A stretch of DNA of 64,000 bases from Collinsella sp. BG-O-102 (GCF_023656745.1 NZ_JAMOKO010000004.1:1-64000); one strand, 5' to 3'. Numbered from the stretch's first letter, positions 24,327 through 34,929 are shown. The notes: generated by a model not told the origin, from the letters alone. A program made the numbers and translations.

Positions 24327-24902
24327 ATGTCCACGTCACAAAGCCAGAAAAAAGAAGCCATCGCCCAGGCGGCCGAGCAGGAGCTCACATCGCTTGCGGT
24401 CCGTGGCGTGCGTATCGCGGGCAACGCGTGCTCGCCGATCGTTCTGGTCAAAGGCGATTTGGACGACGCCGAGCGTTCGGGTGGCGAGCTTGCTGCCGGC
24501 CCGGATGGCACGGCGTTGCGCAAGGCGCTTGGGGCCATCGGCTACGCGCCCGAGGATTTTTGCGTGCTGGCAAGCGTCGCCGGCGTGGGTGACGGAGCGG
24601 TCGCGGTGGGCGAGACTCTGCCGTGCGAGCTGTTCCGCGAGGCGCTTGAGGCTTTGGATCCCGAGGCGGTGCTACTGCTCGACAACAACGCGGCTGACGC
24701 CATGCGCGAGACCTACGCCGATATGCTCGTGGCGATCGATGACTTCGACACCGCCATGCTCAAGCCCGGCTTGGTCGCCCATGTGCAGGGTCGCCGCGTG
24801 CTCGCGCTCGACGGTTTTGAGGCGGCGCTAACTGACAAAGCCGCCAAGCAGCGCATGTGGGCATACATCAAGCAGCTGACCCCGGCGGCCGCTCCGCTGT
24901 AG
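24327..24902 (+). CDS. Conserved hypothetical protein, possibly uracil-glycosylase-like fold
   Basis: The 191-residue protein has no motif I can assign firmly. Its order of segments (SPIVLVKGDLDDAERSGGEL, GTALRKALGAIGY, ELFREALEALDPEAVLLLD, NAADAM) recalls the type-4 uracil-DNA glycosylase layout, but the catalytic loops and FeS cysteines are missing, so activity is doubtful. No signal peptide. ATG 24327 follows GGAGAG and a TATAAT box; an earlier ATG at 24297 overlaps that box and is rejected. It is divergent from trxA and is probably monocistronic. Confidence 0.7.
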   Translation: MSTSQSQKKEAIAQAAEQELTSLAVRGVRIAGNACSPIVLVKGDLDDAERSGGELAAGPDGTALRKALGAIGYAPEDFCVLASVAGVGDGAVAVGETLPCELFREALEALDPEAVLLLDNNAADAMRETYADMLVAIDDFDTAMLKPGLVAHVQGRRVLALDGFEAALTDKAAKQRMWAYIKQLTPAAAPL

Positions 24903-24966
24903 CGGATTAGCGCCGGCGAGCGATTGTCTGGCGGGCAAGGCACGCCTCGAGATCGGCGCCGCACTT

Positions 24967-26244
24967 CTACATCACAGCGCGCAGCTCAAACCGATCGCCG
25001 TTAATGCGGAACTGGCAGTTGCCGTTCATGCGTTCGACGGCAAGCTTAATGCTCTTGGTGCCAAAGCCGTGACCGGCGTGCTGAGCCACGGGCATGCCGT
25101 CGACCATGTGCGGCGCCCGTCCAAATGTGTTGGAAACCGAAAGCAGCAGCTGCCCGTCCTCAAACCGCAGATCAAGATCGACAAAGCGCTTGCCCTCGGG
25201 GGCGGTGCTCGCCGCGGCAATGGCGTTTTCCAAGGCATTTGAGAGCACGCTAAACAGGTCGGCGTCACCTACGTGGATGGTTTCGGGTACGGCGGCGCGC
25301 AGGTTGGCGGTAATGCCGTTTCTATTGATATCCGAGTTAAATGACGAAAGCGCGATGTTTACGGTCTCGTTGGCGCAGAAGCGGCGTACGGCGGTGCGAT
25401 CGCCGACTTCGCAGAGTTCATCGATGCGTTTGAGCGCCTCGTCGGTGTGGCCCTCCTCAATTAAAGCGGCCAGGCCGCGTAGGAAGTGGCGCATATCGTG
25501 GCGAAGAATCGACAGCTCGCGCCCAGATTGACGCCAAGCCTCGAGCTCTTTGATGGCGGCGCTGTCGCGGGTTTCGAGCATCCAGCGCTCTCGCTCGGCG
25601 GTTTCCTTTTCTTCGTATTCGCGCAGGTAAACGGCAAGAAACATAAGATAGAAGGCACAGAGCGCAAATGCCAAAAACTCAACCGTCACCACCGAGCCCG
25701 AGTGGAACAGCGTGGTGTAGACGTTGGTGGCATAGTCAAAGACGTAATAGACGAGCGGCAGGATTAAAAGGATGCCCAGCTCGGTGGTGCTTTTAATCGC
25801 CAAGCGCGGACCGATGTCGCCGGCCCAATGCAACAGGACGGCAAAGACGGCGAGTGTGGTCGCGATGCGCGCCAGATAGTACGCGATCTGAGAATCGGTT
25901 GCGGCAAATGCGGCAATGCCCATCCAATTGCTGAACTGGCAGCTCAGATAGGCACTCGTAATGCCGAGTACGGCAAGCAGCGGGCTCAGGCGGTAGCGCG
26001 CGCACAAATAGATGACGAGCGGCAGATGCACGACGAGTGGATATACCTGGCGGGCGAAAAGCTCGCCGCCGACGGCATTGGCGAGGCCAAATGCGCATCC
26101 AGTTACGGCACCGACCAGCACCAGTTCAAGCGCATGACGCCGGTTGATCTCGACACCGCACAGCGCCGCCGAGGCAAAGACGCCAAAGAGCAGCGTCGTG
26201 GCGTGGTGGATTGCCCAAAGGATCATTTCGACCGTGGAGACCAT
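24967..26244 (-). CDS. AgrC-like GHKL sensor histidine kinase
   Basis: The 425-residue kinase has about six membrane helices in residues 1-205, a short coiled linker, the H-box LSILRHDMRHFLRGLAALIE with the phospho-histidine, and a GHKL ATPase domain (N-box VLSNALENAIAAAS, G-box GHGFGTKSIKLAVERM). This is the architecture of AgrC/ComD-type peptide sensors. Its first base coincides with the last base of the upstream LytTR regulator, so they are coupled. No pheromone precursor gene is visible nearby. The ligand is unknown. Confidence 0.9.
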   Translation of the reverse strand: MVSTVEMILWAIHHATTLLFGVFASAALCGVEINRRHALELVLVGAVTGCAFGLANAVGGELFARQVYPLVVHLPLVIYLCARYRLSPLLAVLGITSAYLSCQFSNWMGIAAFAATDSQIAYYLARIATTLAVFAVLLHWAGDIGPRLAIKSTTELGILLILPLVYYVFDYATNVYTTLFHSGSVVTVEFLAFALCAFYLMFLAVYLREYEEKETAERERWMLETRDSAAIKELEAWRQSGRELSILRHDMRHFLRGLAALIEEGHTDEALKRIDELCEVGDRTAVRRFCANETVNIALSSFNSDINRNGITANLRAAVPETIHVGDADLFSVLSNALENAIAAASTAPEGKRFVDLDLRFEDGQLLLSVSNTFGRAPHMVDGMPVAQHAGHGFGTKSIKLAVERMNGNCQFRINGDRFELRAVM

Positions 26245-26966
26245 CAGTGTCTCCCACCCTCAAAGCGCACCGCAAAGTAGGCGTCTTGGAATCCCTGCTT
26301 GCAGCTGCGCGAAAGCGGGATGCACGCGCCCGAGCGCATGACGATGTCCGTGCGGTCAAAGTGATCGATATTGCGCAGGTTGACCTGGTAGCTGCGGTGG
26401 CATTTAAAGAAGGTGGCATTTTGCGCCAAACGGTCTTCGACGCTGCGGAACGACTCAAGTGCCTCGATATCGCGTCCGTCGCGCAGGTGGAAGACCACGT
26501 GCTTGTTGCGCGCCTCGGCATATTCGATGTCGGACAGGCGCAGGGCGTGGTAGCCAAAGGAAGTTTTGATCACGAGCTCGTCGGTTGCCGCCGGGCGCAT
26601 GCTCGAAAGCTCGTCGAGCAACTGCGCTAGGCGTTCGTAAGCCACGGGCTTGAGCAGATAATCGAAGGCGCGGACCTCGTAGGACTCCAGTGCAAACTCG
26701 GGCGATGAGGTGAGAAACACCAGACGCACGGCGGTATCGGCCTGGCGCAATTCGCGCGCGGTGTCCATGCCGTTGACGAGCGGCATGATCATATCGAGCA
26801 AGATGATGTCGGCGCGCGATGCGGCATGGCGGGCCAGCAGGTCCTCGCCGCGCGTGACGAGCGCAACATCGACCGCCGTGCCCGTCTCGCTCGACCAACG
26901 GTCGATCATCCGGTGCAGTCTATCTAGAAAAGCGACGTCGTCGTCGCAGGCAATAATCTTGAGCAT
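26244..26966 (-). CDS. LytTR-family response regulator
   Basis: The 240-residue protein has a receiver domain (MLKIIACDDD, phospho-acceptor in IILLDMIMP near residue 52, lysine in DYLLKPV) and a LytTR DNA-binding domain (EARNKHVVFHLRDGRDIEAL; FFKCHRSYQVNLRNI). It works with the overlapping kinase. ATG 26966 follows GGGGG; an earlier start would add residues without a site. LytTR regulators usually bind paired 9-mers upstream of targets; none is obvious in this window. Confidence 0.91.
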   Translation of the reverse strand: MLKIIACDDDVAFLDRLHRMIDRWSSETGTAVDVALVTRGEDLLARHAASRADIILLDMIMPLVNGMDTARELRQADTAVRLVFLTSSPEFALESYEVRAFDYLLKPVAYERLAQLLDELSSMRPAATDELVIKTSFGYHALRLSDIEYAEARNKHVVFHLRDGRDIEALESFRSVEDRLAQNATFFKCHRSYQVNLRNIDHFDRTDIVMRSGACIPLSRSCKQGFQDAYFAVRFEGGRH

Positions 26967-27174
26967 TCTGAGCCCCCTTAGTAGTTCGATTTTGCCACAT
27001 TGGGTGCGGACCGCTCGCGGAGGCGTGTCCCATTTGCGCCCCACGTCGCGCAACTCGCGCCGAGCGGTATTGCGGTGGCGAAAGATGCCTCCTGCGCTAT
27101 CGAGAGCTCGGCTATCCTCAGCTTGCCAGTTCGAAAATGGACCTGCCGCATGATTGAATCTTTATTTCAACTTT

Positions 27175-27218
27175 ACACCTAGGTTTACAGCTGTCTTGTC
27201 AGCTGTAAACCTAGGTGT
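27175..27218. promoter_or_regulatory. Large palindromic operator before the nad operon (probable NiaR site)
   Basis: ACACCTAGGTTTACAGCTG (27175-27193) and its perfect complement (27200-27218) flank six bases. A -10-like CATACT overlaps the right end, 40 bases before nadA. The operon ends in niaR, so autorepression by NiaR with nicotinate is the simplest reading; the site was inferred from position and symmetry. Confidence 0.65.
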
Positions 27219-27259
27219 CATACTAAAGCCCCAAGATTCGCCAAAAGAGAGGGGCCTTG

Positions 27260-28285
27260 ATGGCACAGAGCGCGAACATGGATGCGTCGGAGCTTGCACG
27301 CGATATCGCGGCCGGCCTAGCATCGGCAACGACGGCAACGGAGCGCGCGGCACTGGTGCCCGCAGAGCTTGTCGAGGCCATTCAACAACTAAAAACCCAA
27401 CGTGACGCGGTGATCCTAGCGCACTATTACGTGGCGCCCGAGGTACAGGCCGTGGCTGATTACGTCGGCGACAGCTTTTACCTGGCAAAGCTTGCCAAGA
27501 GCCTGCCGCAGCAGACCATCGTGCTGTGCGGCGTGGAGTTTATGGGCGAGAGTGCCAAGCTGCTCAGCCCCACCAAGACCGTGCTGCTGCCCGAGCCGGG
27601 CGCGGACTGCCCCATGGCGCACATGGTCAAGCGTGAGACGGTCGACGCGGCGCGCGCCGAGTATGGTGACGACCTTGCCGTGGTCTGCTACGTCAACTCC
27701 ACGGTCGAGATCAAGAGCTGGAGCGACGTGTGCGTCACCAGTTCCAACGCCGTTAAGATCGTGTCCGAGCTGCCGCAGCAGCATATCCTGTTCATTCCCG
27801 ACCAAAACCTGGGACGCTTCGTAGCCGAGCAGGTGCCGCAAAAGCACGTCATCCTCAACAACGGCTACTGCCCACGCCATCACATCATCACCGTCGAGCA
27901 GATCGTCGACGCGACGGAGGCCCACCCCGACGCGCTCGTGCTGGCGCACCCCGAGTGCAAGGCCGACGTTCTGGCCGAGGCCGACTACATCGGCTCCACC
28001 GCCGGCATCATCAGGTATGCCGAGGAGTCCGACGCGAGCGAGTTCATTATCGTGACGGTCCGCGGCGTGCTCTACGAGCTCGAGCGCCGCTGCCGGGGCA
28101 CCGGCAAGAAGTTCTACTTCCCCGCGGTGCAGCCCACCTGCGTCAACATGGATCTCATCACGCTCGAAAAGCTCGTGCGCTGCCTGGAGACGGGCGAGGG
28201 CGAGGTGCAGATCGGCGTGTCGGACGAGGCTGCCGACCAGGCCAAACTCACGCTCGACCGCATGCTCGAGTACGCAGCGCGCTAG
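27260..28285 (+). CDS. nadA: Quinolinate synthase NadA
   Basis: NadA (341 residues) condenses iminoaspartate with dihydroxyacetone phosphate to quinolinate, using a 4Fe-4S cluster. Family motifs are visible: AHYYVAPEVQAVADYVGDS near 47-65, GVEFMGESAKLL, the LPEPGADCPMA cysteine, VCYVNSTVEIKSWSD, and C-terminal CXXC-type region with PAVQPTCVNM. ATG 27260 follows GAGAGGGG; TTG 27257 is one codon earlier. First gene of nadA-nadB-nadC-niaR. Confidence 0.96.
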   Translation: MAQSANMDASELARDIAAGLASATTATERAALVPAELVEAIQQLKTQRDAVILAHYYVAPEVQAVADYVGDSFYLAKLAKSLPQQTIVLCGVEFMGESAKLLSPTKTVLLPEPGADCPMAHMVKRETVDAARAEYGDDLAVVCYVNSTVEIKSWSDVCVTSSNAVKIVSELPQQHILFIPDQNLGRFVAEQVPQKHVILNNGYCPRHHIITVEQIVDATEAHPDALVLAHPECKADVLAEADYIGSTAGIIRYAEESDASEFIIVTVRGVLYELERRCRGTGKKFYFPAVQPTCVNMDLITLEKLVRCLETGEGEVQIGVSDEAADQAKLTLDRMLEYAAR

Positions 28286-28288
28286 AAC

Positions 28289-28321
28289 AATGTGACAAAG
28301 GGACAGTCCCTTTGTCACATT
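28289..28321. repeat. GGGACAG palindrome between nadA and nadB
   Basis: AATGTGACAAAGGGAC and its exact complement flank a single base. It belongs to the GGGACAG-core group. It sits inside the operon, only 18 bases before nadB, and could modulate nadB translation or transcript stability. Confidence 0.85.
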
Positions 28322-28338
28322 CAAGGGAAAGGATTCCT

Positions 28339-29715
28339 GTGGAAACCAAGCAATACCCCGATATGGAGTGCGACGTCGTCATTGCCGGCTGCGGCGTGGC
28401 AGGCCTGTACGCGGCCCTCAATCTGCCGACGAGCACGCGCGTGATCATGCTCTCCAAGGGCGCTGTCGACGAGTGCGATTCGATGCTCGCGCAGGGCGGC
28501 ATTTGCGTGCTGCCCGAGGGCTCGGACTACGATGCCTTCTTTGAGGACACCATGCACGCCGGCCACTACGAGAACCGCCGCGAGAGCGTCGACATCATGA
28601 TCCGCTCGAGCCGCTCGGTCATCAACGACCTGCTGGCGATGGGCGTGGACTTTGAGCGCAAGGCCGACGGCAGCCTCGACTTTACCCGCGAGGGTGCGCA
28701 CAGCCGCCCCCGCATTGCCTTCCATGCCGACATTACGGGCAAGGAGATCACGACCAAGCTGCTTCAGGCCGTTCGCAAACTGGATAACGTGCAGATTTTG
28801 GAGCACGTGGCCATGACCGACATCCTGACGGGCGAGCGTGACGGCGCCACGGTGTGTGCCGGTGTCGTCGCCGTTCCCGTGGACGAGGACAACTCGGTCC
28901 GCCCCGCCGACGAGCTGATAAATGCCGCCGAGGGCGCGCATGCCGGCGAGCCGTTTAAGATCCATGCCCGCCACACGCTGTGGGCAACGGGCGGCATCGG
29001 CGGCATATACGACCACTCGACCAACTATCCGCAGCTCACGGGCGATGCCTGCTACATCGCTCAGGAGCATGGCATTAAGATGGAGCACCTGGACTACGTG
29101 CAGATCCACCCCACGGGACTGTTCTCGCCGCAGCCAGGCCGCACCTTCCTGATCAGCGAGAGCTGCCGCGGCGAGGGCGCGATTTTGCTCAACGCCGCCG
29201 GTGAGCGCTTTACCGACGAGCTTCAGCCGCGCGATGTGGTCGCTGCCGCTATTCGCGAGCAGATGAAGCGGGACGGTACCGAGCACGAGTGGCTGAGCTT
29301 TGCCCCCGTCGAGCGCGATGTAGTGACCGGGCACTTTGCCAACATTCGCGCACGCTGCTTGGAGGACGGCCGCGACATCTTGGACGAGCCCATCCCCGTT
29401 ACGCCTACGCAGCACTACTTTATGGGCGGCGTGTGGGTCGACAAGGACGGCCGCACCTCGATGCCCGAGCTCTACGCAGCCGGTGAGACGGCCTGCAACG
29501 GCGTGCACGGCAAGAATCGCCTGGCTTCCAACAGCCTGCTCGAGGCGCTGGTCTGGGGTCGTCGCGCCGCGTGGTACATGCGCACCGGCGAGTCGCTCGC
29601 CGTGGAGCAGGCGGGCGAGCCCGCGCTCGACGGGCGTCATCGCGCCCTGAGCGCCGACTCCCTGGCAATCGATGATTTGGCCCGTGCCGCCGGCACGCAG
29701 GCCGTGGAGGAGTAG
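28339..29715 (+). CDS. nadB: L-aspartate oxidase NadB (short form)
   Basis: NadB oxidises L-aspartate to iminoaspartate for NadA. The FAD-binding start DVVIAGCGVAGLYAALN, the active-site HPTGLF segment, SESCRGEGAILLN and the C-terminal FAD motif GETACNGVHGKNRLASNSLLE are present. At 458 residues it lacks most of the roughly 80-residue C-terminal helical domain of the E. coli enzyme; short forms are known in clostridia. GTG 28339 is chosen because AAAGGA lies five bases ahead; upstream in-frame reading crosses the palindrome and nadA. Confidence 0.94.
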   Translation: METKQYPDMECDVVIAGCGVAGLYAALNLPTSTRVIMLSKGAVDECDSMLAQGGICVLPEGSDYDAFFEDTMHAGHYENRRESVDIMIRSSRSVINDLLAMGVDFERKADGSLDFTREGAHSRPRIAFHADITGKEITTKLLQAVRKLDNVQILEHVAMTDILTGERDGATVCAGVVAVPVDEDNSVRPADELINAAEGAHAGEPFKIHARHTLWATGGIGGIYDHSTNYPQLTGDACYIAQEHGIKMEHLDYVQIHPTGLFSPQPGRTFLISESCRGEGAILLNAAGERFTDELQPRDVVAAAIREQMKRDGTEHEWLSFAPVERDVVTGHFANIRARCLEDGRDILDEPIPVTPTQHYFMGGVWVDKDGRTSMPELYAAGETACNGVHGKNRLASNSLLEALVWGRRAAWYMRTGESLAVEQAGEPALDGRHRALSADSLAIDDLARAAGTQAVEE

Positions 29716-29718
29716 ACC

Positions 29719-30579
29719 ATGAATCCCATTACCATGAAGCTCGTCGTCGATGATCTGATTCTGCAGGCTCTACGCGAGGACATTACGTTTGAGGACGTGA
29801 GCACGGCGAGCGTGTGCCCCACGGCGCGCCCCGCCACGGTGGAGCTCATCGCCAAGGCCGATGGCATCATCGCGGGCTTGGATGTGTTCGCCCGCACCTT
29901 TGAGCTGCTGGATTCGCAGAGCTCGGTGCTGTTTGATGTTGCCGACGGTGACGAGGTGCACGCCGGCGACCACGTGGGCCAGGTGCGCGGCGATGCGCGC
30001 GTGCTGCTTTCGGGCGAGCGCGTGGCGCTCAACTACCTGCAGCGCATGAGCGGTATCGCTACCTATACGCACAGAATGGCAGCGGCGCTCGAGGGTACCA
30101 AGACCGTGCTTGTCGACACACGCAAGACCACGCCGGGCATGCGCGTTTTCGAGAAGGCGGCGGTTGAGATCGGCGGCGGCAGCAACCATCGCTACAACCT
30201 GTCGACGGCCGTCATGCTCAAGGACAACCACATCGACGCCGCCGGTGGCGTGGCGCGCGCGATTGAGATGGCGCGCGCCCATGCATCGTTTACCACGACG
30301 GTCGAGATCGAGTGCGAGAACCTGGACATGGTGCGCGAGGCCGTGGAAGCCGGCGCCGACATCATCATGTTCGACAACATGACCCACGACGACATGGCCG
30401 CCGCTATCGAGCTTATCGCCGGTCGCGCCAAGACTGAGTGTTCGGGCAATGTGGACGCCAGCAATATTCGCGCCCTGGCCGATCTGGGCGTCGACTTTAT
30501 TAGCTCGGGCGCGCTGACACACTCCGCCCCGATCCTCGACCTCTCGCTTAAGCACCTGCGTCTGCTGGACGGTAAATAA
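29719..30579 (+). CDS. nadC: Nicotinate-nucleotide pyrophosphorylase NadC
   Basis: NadC (286 residues) converts quinolinate and PRPP to nicotinate mononucleotide, releasing CO2. Motifs include VALNYLQRMSGIATYT, the substrate-binding DTRKTTPGMRVFEKAAVEIGG (split here as DTRKTTPGMR and EKAAV), HRYNLSTAVMLKDNHI, VEIECENL and IMFDNM. Length is normal. It begins three bases after the nadB stop and its stop overlaps the niaR start, so the operon is tightly coupled. Confidence 0.96.
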   Translation: MNPITMKLVVDDLILQALREDITFEDVSTASVCPTARPATVELIAKADGIIAGLDVFARTFELLDSQSSVLFDVADGDEVHAGDHVGQVRGDARVLLSGERVALNYLQRMSGIATYTHRMAAALEGTKTVLVDTRKTTPGMRVFEKAAVEIGGGSNHRYNLSTAVMLKDNHIDAAGGVARAIEMARAHASFTTTVEIECENLDMVREAVEAGADIIMFDNMTHDDMAAAIELIAGRAKTECSGNVDASNIRALADLGVDFISSGALTHSAPILDLSLKHLRLLDGK

Positions 30580-31124
30580 TGAACGCCCGCGAGCGCCGTC
30601 GTGCCATCATGGGCGTGCTCGAGGGAGCCAGGGAGCCCGTTTCGGGCAGCGCACTTGCCCGCGAGGTTGGCGTGAGCCGCCAGGTCGTGGTTCAGGATAT
30701 TGCCCTGTTGCGCGCCGATGGGCACGATGTCGTGGCAACCAACCGCGGCTACGTGCTGCAGGAGGCCCCCAGCAGCCCCGCCGTGCCCACGCGCTTGGTC
30801 AAGGTTCGCCACAGCGTGGAGCAGGCAGGCGATGAGCTCACGAGTATCGTCGACGCCGGCGGCGCCGTGCTCAACGTGATCGTCAATCACCGCGTGTACG
30901 GTAAGATCACGGCCGACCTGGACATTCGCAATCGTCGCGATGTTGAGCGCTACCTGCACGATATCGAGAGCGGCAAGAGCTTTCCACTACTAACGGTGAC
31001 GAGCGGCTATCACTTCCACCGCATTGCGGCAGAGGATGAGCAAACCCTCGACGAGATCGAGGCCATACTCAAGGAGAAAGGCTATTTGGCAGACCTGATG
31101 CCCTACGAGGACGATCTGTCGTAG
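30579..31124 (+). CDS. niaR: NiaR-family NAD-biosynthesis repressor
   Basis: The 181-residue protein has an N-terminal HTH_11 winged helix (SGSALAREVGVSRQVVVQDI) and a 3H domain (HHH-type; KVRHSVEQAGDEL, VNHRVYGKI, VTSGYHFHRI) that binds nicotinate. NiaR/YrxA proteins repress NAD synthesis and niacin transport when niacin is ample. Its ATG overlaps the nadC stop. Being last in the nad operon, with a large palindrome at the operon promoter, it probably autoregulates. Confidence 0.92.
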   Translation: MNARERRRAIMGVLEGAREPVSGSALAREVGVSRQVVVQDIALLRADGHDVVATNRGYVLQEAPSSPAVPTRLVKVRHSVEQAGDELTSIVDAGGAVLNVIVNHRVYGKITADLDIRNRRDVERYLHDIESGKSFPLLTVTSGYHFHRIAAEDEQTLDEIEAILKEKGYLADLMPYEDDLS

Positions 31125-31134
31125 CCGATGCTGC

Positions 31135-31232
31135 AAACGTCCCTAAGCGGCAATCTGACGTTCAATCGTCGGTCGCGTACCAAAGTACGCTTCCCTCCTC
31201 TTTCACGTCACCTTGCTCGCTTAGGGACGTTT
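31135..31232. repeat. Structured dispersed element, copy 2
   Basis: Outer arms AAACGTCCCTAAGC and GCTTAGGGACGTTT enclose CAATCTGACGTTCAA, an inner hairpin GCGTAC-caaa-GTACGC, and TTTCACGTCACCTTGC. The blocks match copy 1 at 12833-12929; the arms do not, yet pair within the copy. Confidence 0.75.
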
Positions 31233-31277
31233 TCGCTGACGTGAGCTCAACCTGCGATGGTGCCTAATTGGTTATCC

Positions 31278-31327
31278 GCACAAAAAAGGAGGCCTCCGCG
31301 GCGATGCGGAGGCCTCCTTTTTTGTGC
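31278..31327. terminator. Bidirectional terminator between niaR and ferredoxin
   Basis: GCACAAAAAAGGAGGCCTCC and its complement form a 22-bp stem with a six-base loop; A-rich and T-rich sides serve both strands. Confidence 0.92.
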
Positions 31328-31362
31328 ACGGTGTACTTTTGAGTGTGCAAGTGCGGGAGTTG

Positions 31363-31548
31363 TTACTCCTCGACGATCTCGGTGATCGCGCCAGCGGGGC
31401 AAGCGTCCTGGCAAGCGCCACAGGCGACGCAGGAGTCCTCGTCAGCGACGGTGGCGACGTCCTGGAGCTCCAGAACGCCAGCGGGGCAGGAGTCGACGCA
31501 AACGCCACAAGCGATGCACTCGTCGGCATCAATTACGGGATGAGCCAT
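31363..31548 (-). CDS. 2[4Fe-4S] ferredoxin
   Basis: A 61-residue bacterial ferredoxin with two CX2CX2CX3C cluster motifs (CIACGVCVDSCPAG and CVACGACQDACPAG), internally duplicated as usual. It carries low-potential electrons between cytoplasmic oxidoreductases and, in anaerobes, hydrogenase. ATG 31548 follows AGAGGAAA; upstream in-frame residues have no site. It is transcribed alone, converging on niaR. Confidence 0.95.
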   Translation of the reverse strand: MAHPVIDADECIACGVCVDSCPAGVLELQDVATVADEDSCVACGACQDACPAGAITEIVEE

Positions 31549-31770
31549 GGTAGTTTCCTCTCTGTTGACCGACGCTACAGGCGATGCGCGTCGGTTTGAT
31601 TCGGGCAAAAACATACCACGGGAGCGACCGTTTGCAATACCCTCTGACCGGCATCTTCATACCGTTCGCCGAGTATGCCATGGCTTACTAAAAAACATGC
31701 AGGTGAGGCCGTTGAGCTGCGCAAATGTTAGCTACAGGTGACTTGAAATATAGGGCGATTGAGCGTGTTT

Positions 31771-31882
31771 GCGGAAACCGCATCCCGTAATCCACGTCCA
31801 AAACGGGACACGGTTTCCGGTTGGACCGCCCGGCGGAAACTGCGTCCCGGAATTTACGCTCAGACTGGGTCGCGCTTCCCCC
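31771..31882. repeat. Array of four GGAAA-nn-GCRWCCCG half-sites
   Basis: The 605-base spacer 31549-32153 contains GCGGAAACCGCATCCCG (31771), inverted CGGGACACGGTTTCCGG (31804), GCGGAAACTGCGTCCCGG (31833) and inverted GGGTCGCGCTTCCCC (31867), a second array of the unit at 16723. The dnaK promoter lies further right. Confidence 0.8.
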
Positions 31883-32018
31883 GGGGTCGCCTCAAGCCAC
31901 CCCATGCGGCCTCGGGCCCAAACCTCAGCCATCTCTACATAGATCTCGATAGATTTGCCGAGAACTCAATCAGTGCGTCTACCTGCGCATTTGTGAACCT
32001 AAACTCTCAGCAATAAGA

Positions 32019-32052
32019 AATCTTATATGAATTGACTTAGATTTTGTATATT
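32019..32052 (+). promoter_or_regulatory. HAIR-like operator/promoter of the dnaK operon
   Basis: AATCTTATATGAATTGACTT with following AGATTTTGTATATT nearly matches the clpB upstream motif at 40955-40989. CTTATAT..ACTTAG is a loose version of the HspR inverted repeat CTTGAGT-N7-ACTCAAG. Since hspR ends this operon, HspR binding is likely. Confidence 0.6.
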
Positions 32053-32153
32053 CCGGCCCATAAGGGGATACACTACATCCTGAAAGACAAGCCGAAACAC
32101 CGCGCGGCAGACCGCCGAGTCGGTGCAAACGCACAAGAGAGAGGGAATTTCTA

Positions 32154-34046
<1,893 letters not shown>

Positions 34047-34048
34047 TC

Positions 34049-34891
34049 ATGTCCGCCCGTAAAGCTCGCACGGAGGCGGCTGCCGCTGGCGCCGCCCCCG
34101 TTGACTCTGAGGAGAAGGACGTGAAGATTCCCGTAGAGGCCGCAGACGATACCGAGGCCAACGAGGCCCCGGCCGCCGAGGCTGCCGAGAACCAGGTAGA
34201 GGATTCCAACAAGGAGGCGACGATGACCGAGGACGAGATGGTGGAAGCCGCTATCCGCGCCGGTGAGGAAGCCGCCGACAACGACTTTAAGCTCAAGTTC
34301 GAGCAGGCCCAAAAGGAGCTTGCCGACGTGCGCAATGAGCTCGATGCTGCGGCAGAGGCCCAGAAGGCCGCCGAGGACAAGGCGAAGGACGCTACCGAGC
34401 GAACCGCTCGTCTGCAGGCCGACTGGGAGAACTTCCGTCGCCGCACCGCCAATGAGCGTATCGCCGAGCGCGAGCGCGCGACCGAGAAGCTTGTTACCGC
34501 GCTGTTGCCGGTGATTGACGATATCGAGCGCGCGATCGACCATGCCCGTAGCCAGGAGCTTTCCGACGACTTTAAGCAGTTCGTCGATGGCGTCGATGCG
34601 GTGCATGCCAAGCTGCTCGATGTGTTTGCGCACGAGGGCGTTGAGCCCATCGACCCCAAGGGCGAGGCGTTCGATCCGCTCGAGCACCAGGCCGTGGGGC
34701 GTGTCGAGGACGCATCGCAGTACGACGAGACTGTCAACGACGTGTACCAGAAGGGCTACCGCATGGCGGATCGCATCCTGCGTTCCGCGATGGTGACGGT
34801 GACCTACGGTGGCGAGAAGCGCCCCGCACCGGAGCCCGAAGCGGCGCCCGAGGATGCTACGGCCGATACGGCCGAGAGCACCGAGGAGTAA
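34049..34891 (+). CDS. grpE: Nucleotide exchange factor GrpE
   Basis: GrpE (280 residues) releases ADP from DnaK. The long N-terminal region is acidic and disordered, then a coiled coil (KFEQAQKELADVRNELDAAA), the DWENFRRRTANER hinge and the beta-wing domain (GVEPIDPKGEAFDPLEHQAV, VYQKGYRMADRILRSAMVTV). It is longer than typical (about 200) because of extensions at both ends. ATG 34049 lies two bases after dnaK; a later ATG at 34223 has an AAGGAGG ahead and could give a shorter form. Confidence 0.95.
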   Translation: MSARKARTEAAAAGAAPVDSEEKDVKIPVEAADDTEANEAPAAEAAENQVEDSNKEATMTEDEMVEAAIRAGEEAADNDFKLKFEQAQKELADVRNELDAAAEAQKAAEDKAKDATERTARLQADWENFRRRTANERIAERERATEKLVTALLPVIDDIERAIDHARSQELSDDFKQFVDGVDAVHAKLLDVFAHEGVEPIDPKGEAFDPLEHQAVGRVEDASQYDETVNDVYQKGYRMADRILRSAMVTVTYGGEKRPAPEPEAAPEDATADTAESTEE

Positions 34892-34896
34892 TTGAG

Positions 34897-34929
34897 AAGG
34901 GCCCCGGGGCAACACCCGGGGCCCTTTCT
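34897..34929 (+). terminator. Hairpin between grpE and dnaJ
   Basis: AAGGGCCCCGGG (34897-34908) and its exact complement (34915-34926) flank six bases and run into a short T-tract, so part of the transcript probably stops before dnaJ. Confidence 0.75.

Noticed and set aside
27955-28338. Longer nadB reading that extends back into nadA
   Set aside because: It crosses the GGGACAG palindrome and overlaps nadA in another frame; GTG 28339 has a proper site.
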